A stretch of 64,000 bases of DNA from NCBI GenBank assembly GCA_964012715.1, contig CAXGUG010000001.1, forward strand, positions 62,001 through 126,000, given 5' to 3'. Under the pieces are notes generated by a model. It saw nothing but the letters and a program-made list of their open reading frames with translations. It had not been told where the DNA came from and did not search any database. Below are positions 35,791 through 43,124 of the stretch, piece after piece; position 1 is the stretch's first letter; each line of letters opens with the position of its first letter. The DNA comes from UBA1479 sp964012715. Its GTDB lineage: Bacteria; Pseudomonadota; Alphaproteobacteria; Rhodospirillales; Casp-alpha2. Position numbers and translations under genes: made by a program.

Positions 35791-35915
35791 ACAAAACAAA
35801 ATGGCCGCGTTCCCTTGGACAGCCCCCGCGATACGGGAGACGTCTGGGAAGCAGCCGTGCTTCTGGGGCGCGTTGTTGGGCCCTATGGCTTGGAGGTTGG
35901 CTCTACGACGAACCA
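35791..35915 (-). promoter_or_regulatory. Candidate NasT-responsive attenuator in the nrtA leader
   Basis: Read on the minus strand, a hairpin with 6-bp stem TGGTTC/GAGCCA and a six-base loop (35898-35915) comes first. A second follows, GAAGC-ACGGCT-GCTTC (35848-35863), whose hexaloop has A1 and G4, the ANTAR-target signature. Then GGCTGT/GCGGCC (35819-35824 with 35803-35808) forms a stem running into ATTTTGTTTTGT, a plausible intrinsic terminator. The order hairpin-hairpin-terminator before nrtA, with nasT nearby, fits antitermination. The first loop starts with G rather than A, and all folding here is by eye. Confidence 0.5.
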
Positions 35916-36044
35916 TGTTATCGGCAGGGCGGCGAGCGTTGGCGCCCTGAACCGAGGTCTTCGAATTCGCGGCGACGAAACCGTCGATCAAACCGCGATC
36001 AAATTCATATTCAAAAACTATAGGCTGGGAGAAATCACAATTCA

Positions 36045-36058
36045 GGCAATTAATTGCC
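36045..36058. repeat. Perfect 14-bp palindrome GGCAATTAATTGCC in the globin-nrtA gap
   Basis: This exact palindrome sits 104 bases past the globin stop and about 320 bases before nrtA, upstream of the candidate attenuator. It could be an operator for the nrtA promoter. It resembles a sigma-54 site, but its GG and GC are only 9 bases apart rather than 10. The rest of the 436-base gap holds a direct TTTGATCG repeat (11-base period, near 35990) and no gene. Confidence 0.45.
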
Positions 36059-36113
36059 AAACCACGCATACGAATGGTCCGCGCGTCCTGCCCATCGGTG
36101 GACCGGGCGCGGC

Positions 36114-36137
36114 GGCCGGCGGAATAATCCGCCGGCC
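36114..36137 (-). terminator. GC-rich hairpin after the globin gene
   Basis: A perfect 10-bp stem (GGCCGGCGGA with TCCGCCGGCC) closes a 4-base loop, 24 bases past the globin stop. No U-tract follows on the minus strand, so termination would be partial or factor-assisted. It marks the likely end of the redox-module transcript before nrtA. Confidence 0.5.
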
Positions 36138-36161
36138 ATCCGTCGATGCGGCGGTGCTTGA

Positions 36162-36575
36162 TCACGCCGCCTCCGCCGCTGCTTCTTTCATCACCGTGGC
36201 CAGCAGGCCATAGGCCTCGGCCCAGGCGGCTTCGACTTCCGGGGTGAAGGCATCGCCCAAACCCTGGCCCAGCGTCCACAGCAGCGCACCGCCAACGATG
36301 TCATAGTGCTCGTCCTTGACGCCGTAATCGACGTGGCGACGGCCCAGTTCCTGGACGGCGCTGACGACGGTTTCGACCTGGTGCAGGTTGTTCACGGCAA
36401 CGCCGATCATCTGCATCAGCTTCTTTTTCTGTTCGGTCATGTCCTGCGGGAACATCGGGCGCAGCTGCGGCGCGACTTCGAACAGGCGGCCGTAGAAGAT
36501 GTCGGCGGCCGGTCCGGCGATCGGCACGACGGCTTTGAAGCTGTCCTGAACCATTGCGATCTGTTCGGGTGTCAT
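36162..36575 (-). CDS. Single-domain globin related to flavohemoglobin haem domain
   Basis: 137 aa, cytosolic. It matches the globin domain of bacterial flavohemoglobins without the reductase. FYGRLFEVAPQLRPMF supplies Tyr28 (B10 position) and Phe42 (CD1); GRRHVDYGVKDEHY supplies the proximal His81. Tyr at B10 is typical of NO-dioxygenating and NO-reducing globins. AAGGA lies 8 bases before the ATG. Placement in a nitrate/nitrite island suggests NO removal or sensing while nitrite is being reduced; that is inference. Confidence 0.87.
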   Translation of the reverse strand: MTPEQIAMVQDSFKAVVPIAGPAADIFYGRLFEVAPQLRPMFPQDMTEQKKKLMQMIGVAVNNLHQVETVVSAVQELGRRHVDYGVKDEHYDIVGGALLWTLGQGLGDAFTPEVEAAWAEAYGLLATVMKEAAAEAA

Positions 36576-36668
36576 TTGATTTTCCTTTCTGAATTTGGGG
36601 GGCGACCGGACCCGGCCCCAGTGCGGGACCGGGCCGAGCCGGTTAATTCATCAAGCGGATCAACCCGC

Positions 36669-37280
36669 CTATTTCATCGGGACGCGGATCACCACGCCGC
36701 CCATGACATCGCCCATCTTGAAGTCGGTGCGAGGCGAGTCTTTGTGCGCGTTGTGGCAGTTGATGCAGGGGGCGGCGACGCCGACGTCGGCGTAGACGGC
36801 GGTGAAGTATTTGGTGCCGCCCAATTCTTCCTCGCCATAGAACGGCTTTTCGCCCTTGTTCTCGGCGATGAAGGTCAGGCCTTTTTTCTCGATCTCGGTA
36901 CGCGGCGCGTTCTGTTTGTTGATCGGCCAGAGGGACAGCAGCTGGTACGAGAACTTGTCGGTCTTCGACGCGACCTTTTCCGAGCCGAAGCGGAACATCT
37001 GCGCCGGCAAGGGCAGAGCCTTTTCGTCCTCGAAGTGTTCAGAGGCCTTGATCACCTTGTGCTTGGCGGCCAGACGGCCGACCACCATCTTGGTATAGAT
37101 TTCGCGGTCGGACGCCATCACCAGATGCAGCATGTCGGTAAAGGTTTCGTAAGACACGCCTTTGTCCTTGTCGCTGCCGAACAGCCCGGCCTTGGCCGGA
37201 GCAGAGGACAGCCCCAGGGTGATCGCGCCTGCGCAGGCAAGCGCCGTGCACGCTGCGGCAATGGTCAGTTTCTTGGTCAT
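36669..37280 (-). CDS. Tll0287-like (DUF3365) periplasmic cytochrome c
   Basis: 203 aa from ATG 37280 (AAGGAG 7 bases upstream). A signal peptide (cleavage near PAKAGL) is followed by a DUF3365-type domain and one haem c site, CINCHNAH, near residue 172. FRFGSEKVASKT and FKMGDVMGGVVIRVP at the end are typical of the family. Family members are often haem-bound PAS-like redox or sensor proteins. It lies between the 11-haem cytochrome and the globin, so it may be the terminal periplasmic electron acceptor or a gas sensor of this module. Confidence 0.8.
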   Translation of the reverse strand: MTKKLTIAAACTALACAGAITLGLSSAPAKAGLFGSDKDKGVSYETFTDMLHLVMASDREIYTKMVVGRLAAKHKVIKASEHFEDEKALPLPAQMFRFGSEKVASKTDKFSYQLLSLWPINKQNAPRTEIEKKGLTFIAENKGEKPFYGEEELGGTKYFTAVYADVGVAAPCINCHNAHKDSPRTDFKMGDVMGGVVIRVPMK

Positions 37281-37344
37281 TCGGAATCTCCTTGTCGTGT
37301 TCCTGTAGTTCCTGTCGTGGCGTTTCGATTGACGGATGCGGGCA

Positions 37345-38769
37345 TTACTGCTGCTCCCGGCGGCGCGCCCGTTCCCGCATCCTGTTGACCACCCAGTCGA
37401 TGCTTTCGACATGGTGGGCGGGCTTGCCTTTGAAGTTGTTCTTGATCAGCGCCGGATCGGCGAGCGCATCGATGCTGAAGCGCAGACCGTGACAATCGGC
37501 GCAGACGCTGCGGATCATCTTTTCGTTGGGCCGCAGGTTGTCGTTCTGGTTATGGGTGACGAAGACCTTTTCCCCACCGTAGTCGTCGCGCGCCAGATGA
37601 CGCGGCATGTGACAAGTGGCGCAGGTCACGGCGGAGCCGGGCCGCAGTTCGCCCTCGGTTTCGCGGTCGCGCAGGGAGTTGTGCTGCGACATGCGGTAAG
37701 CCTGGGTGTGTTCGTCGGCGTGGCAGGTTTCGCAGGCTTCGACCTGGGCGAAGACCACATCGTATTTGTGCGCCCCGTGACAGGTGTTGCAGTCGAGCAC
37801 CGTGTCATGGGCCTTGGCCTCCATCGGGAGGCGGGCCAGGGCCGGGGTCATCGGGGTCAGGCCCCGATCTTCGAACAGCCCGATGAAATCGTCCTTGCGC
37901 GAGGTCCACAAACCAGGGCGCTGGCGCATGCCGTGCTTGCCCTCGGTAAAAGTTTTGACCTCGGCGGCGTGGCAGGTCGAGCAGACCTCCATTCCCGGCG
38001 ACGCAATCCATTCGTCGGGTCGGGTGCGTTTGCGCGGCTGATGGCAGGCGGAACAATTGACCCCTGCCTCAGCATGGCCCGACGCCGCCCATTCGGCGGT
38101 ATGCTTGGCATCGCCGCGATGGGCCGCGGGCGCGTCGGCGTCGGTCAGCGTCAAGGGTTTCGGCTTGGCGGGGGCCTGCGGGTCGACCGGCGGCACCCAG
38201 TTGCGCAACGAGACCAAGAGGACTTCCTTGAAGTCCGGCTCGGCATGACGTTTTTCCAGGAAATCTTCGTAAAGCGCCCGGTTGTCGTGGAAGTTATGGC
38301 AGCCGCTAGAGGCGCAGGTGTCGAAGCCCAATCCTTCGTGCGACGGGCGCTCCTTGGCCACGTCTTTGTGGCATAGGGCGCAATAGTCGTCCGGCATCGT
38401 CACGGCCATGGCGTTGGTGATGCCCGGCTGATGTTCCCGGTGGCATGTCACGCAATAGCGGGCGTCCAGCTTGGCCACCCGGTCGGCGTTGCGCGGGTCG
38501 ATGAATTTGGTCCGGGGATGAGAATCATGCGCCGCCTTCAGCTCTTCGCCGTGGCAGTTGACGCAGCCCTTCTGTAGCGCGTCGATCCCGCCGAACATCG
38601 AGGTATGGCAGGCGTCGCAGGCCAGTTCGATCTGGTGATGGGCCGAGGTCGTCTTGCCGATCAGCAGCAGCTTGCGAAAGTCGCCGCCGTAATACATGGC
38701 CGCCGCGATGGCCGAGGCGCCAACCAACGTCACCAGGAACCAGAACAGCCAGAGGATCTTGTTGCGCAT
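37345..38769 (-). CDS. Membrane-anchored 11-haem cytochrome c
   Basis: 474 aa. One N-terminal membrane helix (ILWLFWFLVTLVGASAIAAAMYY) anchors a periplasmic domain. I count ten CxxCH sites (CDACH, CVNCH, CVTCH, CALCH, CSACH, CSTCH, CNTCH, CETCH, CATCH, CADCH) and one CX4CH (CASSGCH), so 11 haems. The rare CX4CH also occurs in some NapC/CymA relatives and tetrathionate-type reductases. Haems 1 and 2 lie at residues 51-55 and 69-73. It begins 16 bases after the membrane flavoprotein gene and probably accepts its electrons. No nitrite reductase active-site motif such as CXXCK is seen, so a relay role is favoured. Confidence 0.85.
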   Translation of the reverse strand: MRNKILWLFWFLVTLVGASAIAAAMYYGGDFRKLLLIGKTTSAHHQIELACDACHTSMFGGIDALQKGCVNCHGEELKAAHDSHPRTKFIDPRNADRVAKLDARYCVTCHREHQPGITNAMAVTMPDDYCALCHKDVAKERPSHEGLGFDTCASSGCHNFHDNRALYEDFLEKRHAEPDFKEVLLVSLRNWVPPVDPQAPAKPKPLTLTDADAPAAHRGDAKHTAEWAASGHAEAGVNCSACHQPRKRTRPDEWIASPGMEVCSTCHAAEVKTFTEGKHGMRQRPGLWTSRKDDFIGLFEDRGLTPMTPALARLPMEAKAHDTVLDCNTCHGAHKYDVVFAQVEACETCHADEHTQAYRMSQHNSLRDRETEGELRPGSAVTCATCHMPRHLARDDYGGEKVFVTHNQNDNLRPNEKMIRSVCADCHGLRFSIDALADPALIKNNFKGKPAHHVESIDWVVNRMRERARRREQQ

Positions 38770-38785
38770 GATCTTCCCCGGCCCT

Positions 38786-40828
38786 TCAGTAGAAATAGAC
38801 CGTGGCGATATGCGCGCCGAGCAACAGCGGCAACGGCCACAACAACAGGATATGCGCCCAGACCGGCAGGCTGCGCGGCGCGGTGCGGGCCCCCTTCATC
38901 GGTCCGTTGAGAAGCTTGTGTTCGACCGCCGTGACCACCCCGGCAACCGCACCGACGGCGGATAGGACCAGGAACAGGCCCATCAACCAGCCGTTCAAAT
39001 TTTCGCCTAGGTGAAAGCCGGTGTGCACGAATAGCCCGGCGATCAACAATGCGCCGACAATGCCGTGCACCAACCGCCAGCCGTTGTAGCCGCCCAGGTT
39101 GCGGAACATCTTGATCCGCTTGCGCAGGCCCAACACAGCGGCAACGACCATGAAACCCAGCAAGGTAAAGCCGGAGATCTGCTTGATCAGCGGGTCGATC
39201 CACAACAGGTCGAGGCGCAGGCGGGCCTCTACGCTGGTCGAATAAGGCCAAGCCGGAACCAGCGCCGTGACCGCGGCGAGGATCGCCGCCAGGATGGAAA
39301 ACACCAACAGCGGCTTCCACTTGCCGACGGGTTCGGCCTTTGCCTCGGCCCCCAACAGTTCCTGTAACAACGGCTGACAGGTGCCGCAGACGGTCGAGGC
39401 GCAGGTCGCGCGCTTCAGGTCGTCCAAGGTCGAACAGCCGGCATCCATCGCCGCACCCAACATACCGCGCGTCACGCCGGTGCAGTTACAGACGGTCGCC
39501 GCATCGGCCCAATCGCGCACCGGGATCGGCCCCGTCTCCTTGGCTAGCAAGCCGGTCGTCCGCAGGCGGCGCAGCTCGAAGGTCGAAACCCTGGCATGGG
39601 TCTTGATCATCTGCTGCAGGCGATTGATTTCGGCCCAAGGGCCGATGGCGATGGCGCCGACGACGCGGCCCCGCCGGATGATGACCCGGCGGTACAACCC
39701 GGCATCGGGATCGCTCCAGGAAACGCTGGTCAGGCTCTGATCTTCATCGACCTGCTCGACCTCGCCCATCGAGAACACATCGACGCCGACGACCTTCAGG
39801 CGGGTCGCGGGAACGCTGCCCGCATAACCCGGTCCGCTACGGCCCAGGATATGATCGACGCAGGTCGCGGCCTGTTCCAACCCCGGCCCGACCAGGCCAT
39901 AGCAAAAACCTTCGAACTCGGCGCATTCGCCGACGGCATAGATTTCCGGATCGTCGGTCCGCATATGGGCATCGACCGATATGCCCCGGCCCACGGCCAA
40001 CCCGGCGTCGCGGGCGATTTCCATATTGGCCCGCACCCCGGTGCAGACGATGACCGTGTCGCAATCGACAACTTCGCCGCCGGACAGCACGACCCGCTCG
40101 ACCCGGCCATCGCCTTCGATCGCCTGAACGCGGGTCAGGGTGCGCGGGACAATCCCCAGTGCGCCCATCTTGGCCGCGACCAGATCGCCCCCTTCCTGGT
40201 CCAACTGGCGGGGCAGCAGGCGGCTTTCGTGTTCCAGAACCCAAGTCTCTACGCCGCGCGCCGCCATGCCGCGCGCCGCCTCCAAGCCCAATAGGCCGCC
40301 GCCGACGATCACTGTGCGGGTCGACCGGAACGACCGGGCGACCAGGCGTTCGACGTCGTCGAAATCGCGGAAGGTGAAGACGCCGTCCAAATCCCGGCCC
40401 GGGATTTCCGGCACGTGCGGGCGCGATCCGGTGGCGACGATCAAACGGCCATACGGCCAGGAGCGGCCATAATCGTCGATGACGACACGGCGATCGCGGT
40501 CGATGGTTCGGATGCGCAAACCGTCGTAACGGCTGACCTGGGCATCCGCGCCGAAACCTTCGGGCTGATAGACTTGGCCGAGTTGAACCTCGCCGGTCAG
40601 AAAGGGGGTGAGCTTGATCCGGTTGTAGGGACGCCAGCGTTCGGCGTTGAACAACATTACGGGCACGCCTGCGCGGGACAGTTCCTCGGCCACGCGGAGG
40701 CCCGCCGGGCCCGCGCCGATGATCACTGCCGGATGATCCTGTTCCCACGGCGAGCCGGCCGGGGACGTTTCGCCCACCGCCGCCACCGGCGTTTCCGCCG
40801 CTTTGGTCGCCTTTCTGGAAAAGAACAT
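38786..40828 (-). CDS. NirB-like NAD(P)H flavoprotein / [2Fe-2S] protein fused to a di-haem ferric-reductase-type membrane domain
   Basis: 680 aa. Residues 31-480 are NirB-like: FAD motif VIIGAGPAGLRVAEEL (35-50), NAD(P)H motif VIVGGGLLGLEAARG, and a BFD-type [2Fe-2S] unit (CNCTG...CASTVCGTC). Residues 490-680 hold about five membrane helices. His588 and His602, and His659 and His673, are each separated by 13 residues on two helices, the bis-His layout of two stacked haems in NOX/ferric reductases; His606 is extra. Cytosolic NAD(P)H electrons could thus cross to the periplasm, to the 11-haem cytochrome encoded next. GAGG precedes the ATG by 7 bases. A fusion of this kind is unusual. Confidence 0.85.
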   Translation of the reverse strand: MFFSRKATKAAETPVAAVGETSPAGSPWEQDHPAVIIGAGPAGLRVAEELSRAGVPVMLFNAERWRPYNRIKLTPFLTGEVQLGQVYQPEGFGADAQVSRYDGLRIRTIDRDRRVVIDDYGRSWPYGRLIVATGSRPHVPEIPGRDLDGVFTFRDFDDVERLVARSFRSTRTVIVGGGLLGLEAARGMAARGVETWVLEHESRLLPRQLDQEGGDLVAAKMGALGIVPRTLTRVQAIEGDGRVERVVLSGGEVVDCDTVIVCTGVRANMEIARDAGLAVGRGISVDAHMRTDDPEIYAVGECAEFEGFCYGLVGPGLEQAATCVDHILGRSGPGYAGSVPATRLKVVGVDVFSMGEVEQVDEDQSLTSVSWSDPDAGLYRRVIIRRGRVVGAIAIGPWAEINRLQQMIKTHARVSTFELRRLRTTGLLAKETGPIPVRDWADAATVCNCTGVTRGMLGAAMDAGCSTLDDLKRATCASTVCGTCQPLLQELLGAEAKAEPVGKWKPLLVFSILAAILAAVTALVPAWPYSTSVEARLRLDLLWIDPLIKQISGFTLLGFMVVAAVLGLRKRIKMFRNLGGYNGWRLVHGIVGALLIAGLFVHTGFHLGENLNGWLMGLFLVLSAVGAVAGVVTAVEHKLLNGPMKGARTAPRSLPVWAHILLLWPLPLLLGAHIATVYFY

Positions 40829-40844
40829 GCCGTGCCCTCGTCTC

Positions 40845-40907
40845 GCGCAGAGTCAAAAAATCCGCTTCGGGATGAAGTCATCCCGTTCGAGCGACGACGC
40901 TCTGCGC
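40845..40907 (-). promoter_or_regulatory. Structured leader with terminator-like hairpin before the membrane flavoprotein
   Basis: On the minus strand GAGC-GTCGTC-GCTC (40889-40902) is followed by CGGGATG-ACTT-CATCCCG (40868-40885), then GCGGATTTTTT (U-tract at 40855-40860). An outer CGCT/AGCG pair (40890-40893 with 40863-40866) can extend the second hairpin down to the U-tract, but it competes with the first hairpin. A further 8-bp long-range pairing GCGCAGAG/CTCTGCGC (40900-40907 with 40845-40852) is possible. Competing folds around a U-tract suggest attenuation, perhaps by NasT. Folding was done by eye. Confidence 0.5.
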
Positions 40908-41009
40908 CCATCGACGGACGCGATCCTGTTTGGTTAGAAGGACTCTTCGGCGAGCCTGCCTACGGATCGGGCGGCGGCCATCGGCGCCCAATCACCTGAA
41001 ATGCTGCAA

Positions 41010-41025
41010 TGCACAAGCCATGCCA
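41010..41025 (-). promoter_or_regulatory. Sigma-54 promoter of the redox module
   Basis: TGGCATGGCTTGTGCA on the minus strand has GG-N10-GC spacing and differs from the consensus TGGCACG-N4-TTGCW at two positions. Transcription would start near 41000, about 170 bases before the membrane flavoprotein gene. It lies in the 319-base gap after nasS. Sigma-54 control fits nitrogen regulation through NtrC. No clear upstream activator site was found. The rest of the gap (41026-41147) is AT-rich near 41090-41130 and holds no gene. Confidence 0.75.
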
Positions 41026-41147
41026 ACAGCAGAGGACAGGATTTTCAAGGAGTTACACCCCTCCACATCCTGCCTTCGACAGAAGGATGCATATATTTTA
41101 TACACAAAATTTACAAAGGTTATTTTTTAGGCATCTGGAATGCGCGT

Positions 41148-42353
41148 TCAAGCGCAGGGGGAATCAAACACCGCATCCCCGAAGAACAGCCCCTTGGCAT
41201 CCCCCGTGCCTTCGGTTTTCCAATCGGCATCCGGAACGGTCATGCCAAGCGTGCGCACGGCCTCGCGATAGATGTCGGGGCGATAGACCTGCGCGGCCAC
41301 GGCGCAGACGTCCGTGTCCTGATCGACCTGCCGCCAGCGGATCATTTGTTCCGCGAACCAGGCGGCGTGCGAACGCCAGGGGAAATTGGCGTTGTCGCGA
41401 AAAAAGGTGATGAAATCCGGATCGGCCAGCACCGGGCCGCCGCCCAGGCGCGGCAGATCCCCGGCCATCGCCTCGGCCAGGATCGGCGCCGGGATATCCA
41501 GATAGCCCGGTGCGGACAACGTCTCGGCCACGGCCAATCGGTTTTCCGGCATCTCGACCCAACGCGCCGCTTCGACCAGGGCGCGGACCAGGGCCCGCAC
41601 GGTCCGGGGATGGGCCGAGGCCCAGGCCGCGCGCATGCCCAGAACCTTTTCCGGACCGTTATGCCAAAGCTGCGATTTGGTCACGACGATCTCGCCGACC
41701 CCGGCTTCGACCGCGACCGCATTCCAGGGTGCACCGACGCAGAACCCGTCGATCAACCCCTGATCCAGGTTGGCGACCATCAAGGGCGGCGGAATGACCA
41801 CCAGACGGACATCGAAATCCGGATTGATCCCGGCGGCGGCCAGCCAGCCGCGCAGCTCGTAATTATGGGTCGAGAACGGAAACACCACGCCGAAGGTCAG
41901 CGGCGGGCGCCCGGCGGCAACGTCTTCGGCGATCACCGTTTTCAACGCGCGCGCGCCCGACATCACATCATCCGGATCCAACCCCGCGCCCTGCAATCGC
42001 CCATACAGAGCGGCCGAGACGGTGATCGCATTGCCGTTCAGGCCCAGGGCCATGGGCGCGATCATCGGGGTGCGGACGTGGCCCACCCCCAGGGTCGAGG
42101 CGACGACCATCGGCCCCAGCATATGGGCGCAGTCCAGATGCCCGATCGACACCTTGTCACGGATCGACGCCCAGGACTGTTCGCGGGAAATCCGCAGGTC
42201 CAGGCCGTATTTTTCGGCGAACCCGAATTCGGCGGCGGCGACCACGGGGGCGCAATCCAACAGCGGGATGATACCGGCGTGCACGGTCGAGACCTCGGGC
42301 GGGCCGTCAGCCAGCGCGTCGTTGTGGTCTTGATCGTCGTAGCTGTCAGGCAC
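41148..42353 (-). CDS. nasS: Nitrate/nitrite sensor NasS, cytosolic NrtA-like protein
   Basis: 401 aa from GTG 42353, chosen because ACGGAG lies 6 bases upstream; a longer TTG start at 42389 would overlap nasT. It is homologous to NrtA (DGFCVGAPWNAVAV, PFSTHNYELRGWLAAAG, VYRPDIYREAVRTLG) but has no signal peptide, so it stays in the cytosol. In known systems NasS binds NasT without nitrate and releases it when nitrate or nitrite is bound. It directly follows nasT. Confidence 0.9.
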   Translation of the reverse strand: MPDSYDDQDHNDALADGPPEVSTVHAGIIPLLDCAPVVAAAEFGFAEKYGLDLRISREQSWASIRDKVSIGHLDCAHMLGPMVVASTLGVGHVRTPMIAPMALGLNGNAITVSAALYGRLQGAGLDPDDVMSGARALKTVIAEDVAAGRPPLTFGVVFPFSTHNYELRGWLAAAGINPDFDVRLVVIPPPLMVANLDQGLIDGFCVGAPWNAVAVEAGVGEIVVTKSQLWHNGPEKVLGMRAAWASAHPRTVRALVRALVEAARWVEMPENRLAVAETLSAPGYLDIPAPILAEAMAGDLPRLGGGPVLADPDFITFFRDNANFPWRSHAAWFAEQMIRWRQVDQDTDVCAVAAQVYRPDIYREAVRTLGMTVPDADWKTEGTGDAKGLFFGDAVFDSPCA

Positions 42354-42378
42354 CTTGGTCTCCGTTCCCCCGGGGGCG

Positions 42379-42966
42379 TCAGGACGCAATTCTTTCCGCC
42401 ATCACCAAGCTATTGGCGATGTCGACGATGCGTTTCTTTTCGTTCATGGCTGTCTTGCGCAGGGCGGCATAGGCTTCTTCCTCGCTCATGCCCCGGCGCT
42501 GCATCAGGATTCCCTTGGCCCGCTCGATGGTCTTGCGTTCCGACAGGGCCGTCTTGGCTTCGGACAATTCGGCCTGGAGGCGCGAGAAGGCATTGAAGCG
42601 GGAAATCGTCAGATCGACGATCTGGTTGACCCGTTCTTTCTTCAGGCCGTCGACGATATAGGCACTGACCCCGGCGTCGACCGCGGCGTCCGTCATCGCC
42701 CGGTCCGTTTCGTCGACGAACACGGCGGTCGGGCGGCGAACCTCGCGCGAGACCTGAAACATCTGTTCCAAGGTATCGCGCGACGGGTTTTCCAAGTCGA
42801 TCAGGATGACGTCCGGATCGATCGCGAAGATCTTCTTCAACAGATTGTCGACATTATCGATATGAACAACGCCGGTATGCCCGGCCTCGGCCAGGCCATC
42901 CATGAGGATCGCCGCCCGAACCGGGTTCTCGTCGATAACGACTATGCTGACCTTACCGTCCGACAT
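42379..42966 (-). CDS. nasT: Nitrate-responsive antiterminator NasT (receiver-like + ANTAR)
   Basis: 195 aa from ATG 42966. The N-terminal receiver-like domain (IVVIDENPVRAAILMDGLAEAG, PDVILIDLENP) keeps the Asp in ILIDLEN, though NasT is not known to need phosphorylation. The C-terminal ANTAR domain (about residues 130-190; ERKTIERAKGILMQRRGMSEEEAYAALRKTAM) binds paired hairpins in leader RNA and prevents termination. The leaders before nrtA (35791-35915) and the membrane flavoprotein (40845-40907) are its likely targets in this window. Confidence 0.92.
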   Translation of the reverse strand: MSDGKVSIVVIDENPVRAAILMDGLAEAGHTGVVHIDNVDNLLKKIFAIDPDVILIDLENPSRDTLEQMFQVSREVRRPTAVFVDETDRAMTDAAVDAGVSAYIVDGLKKERVNQIVDLTISRFNAFSRLQAELSEAKTALSERKTIERAKGILMQRRGMSEEEAYAALRKTAMNEKKRIVDIANSLVMAERIAS

Positions 42967-43124
42967 CGCGCCGTGACCTATGCCCCCATCGGCTAGGATC
43001 AAATTTGGCACATCCCCGCCGTTGCGGATGCGTTGTGCAGCGCAGCATATCCGTACCCCCTCTTACATTCAAGCAGATGCATGAGCAGGCAGGCGCAGAA
43101 AGACGGTTGAGCTTTTCCGAAGGC

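Noticed and set aside
36045..36058. Sigma-54 promoter within TTGGCAATTAATTGCC before nrtA
   Set aside because: GG and GC are 9 bases apart instead of the strict 10. It is kept only as a palindrome.
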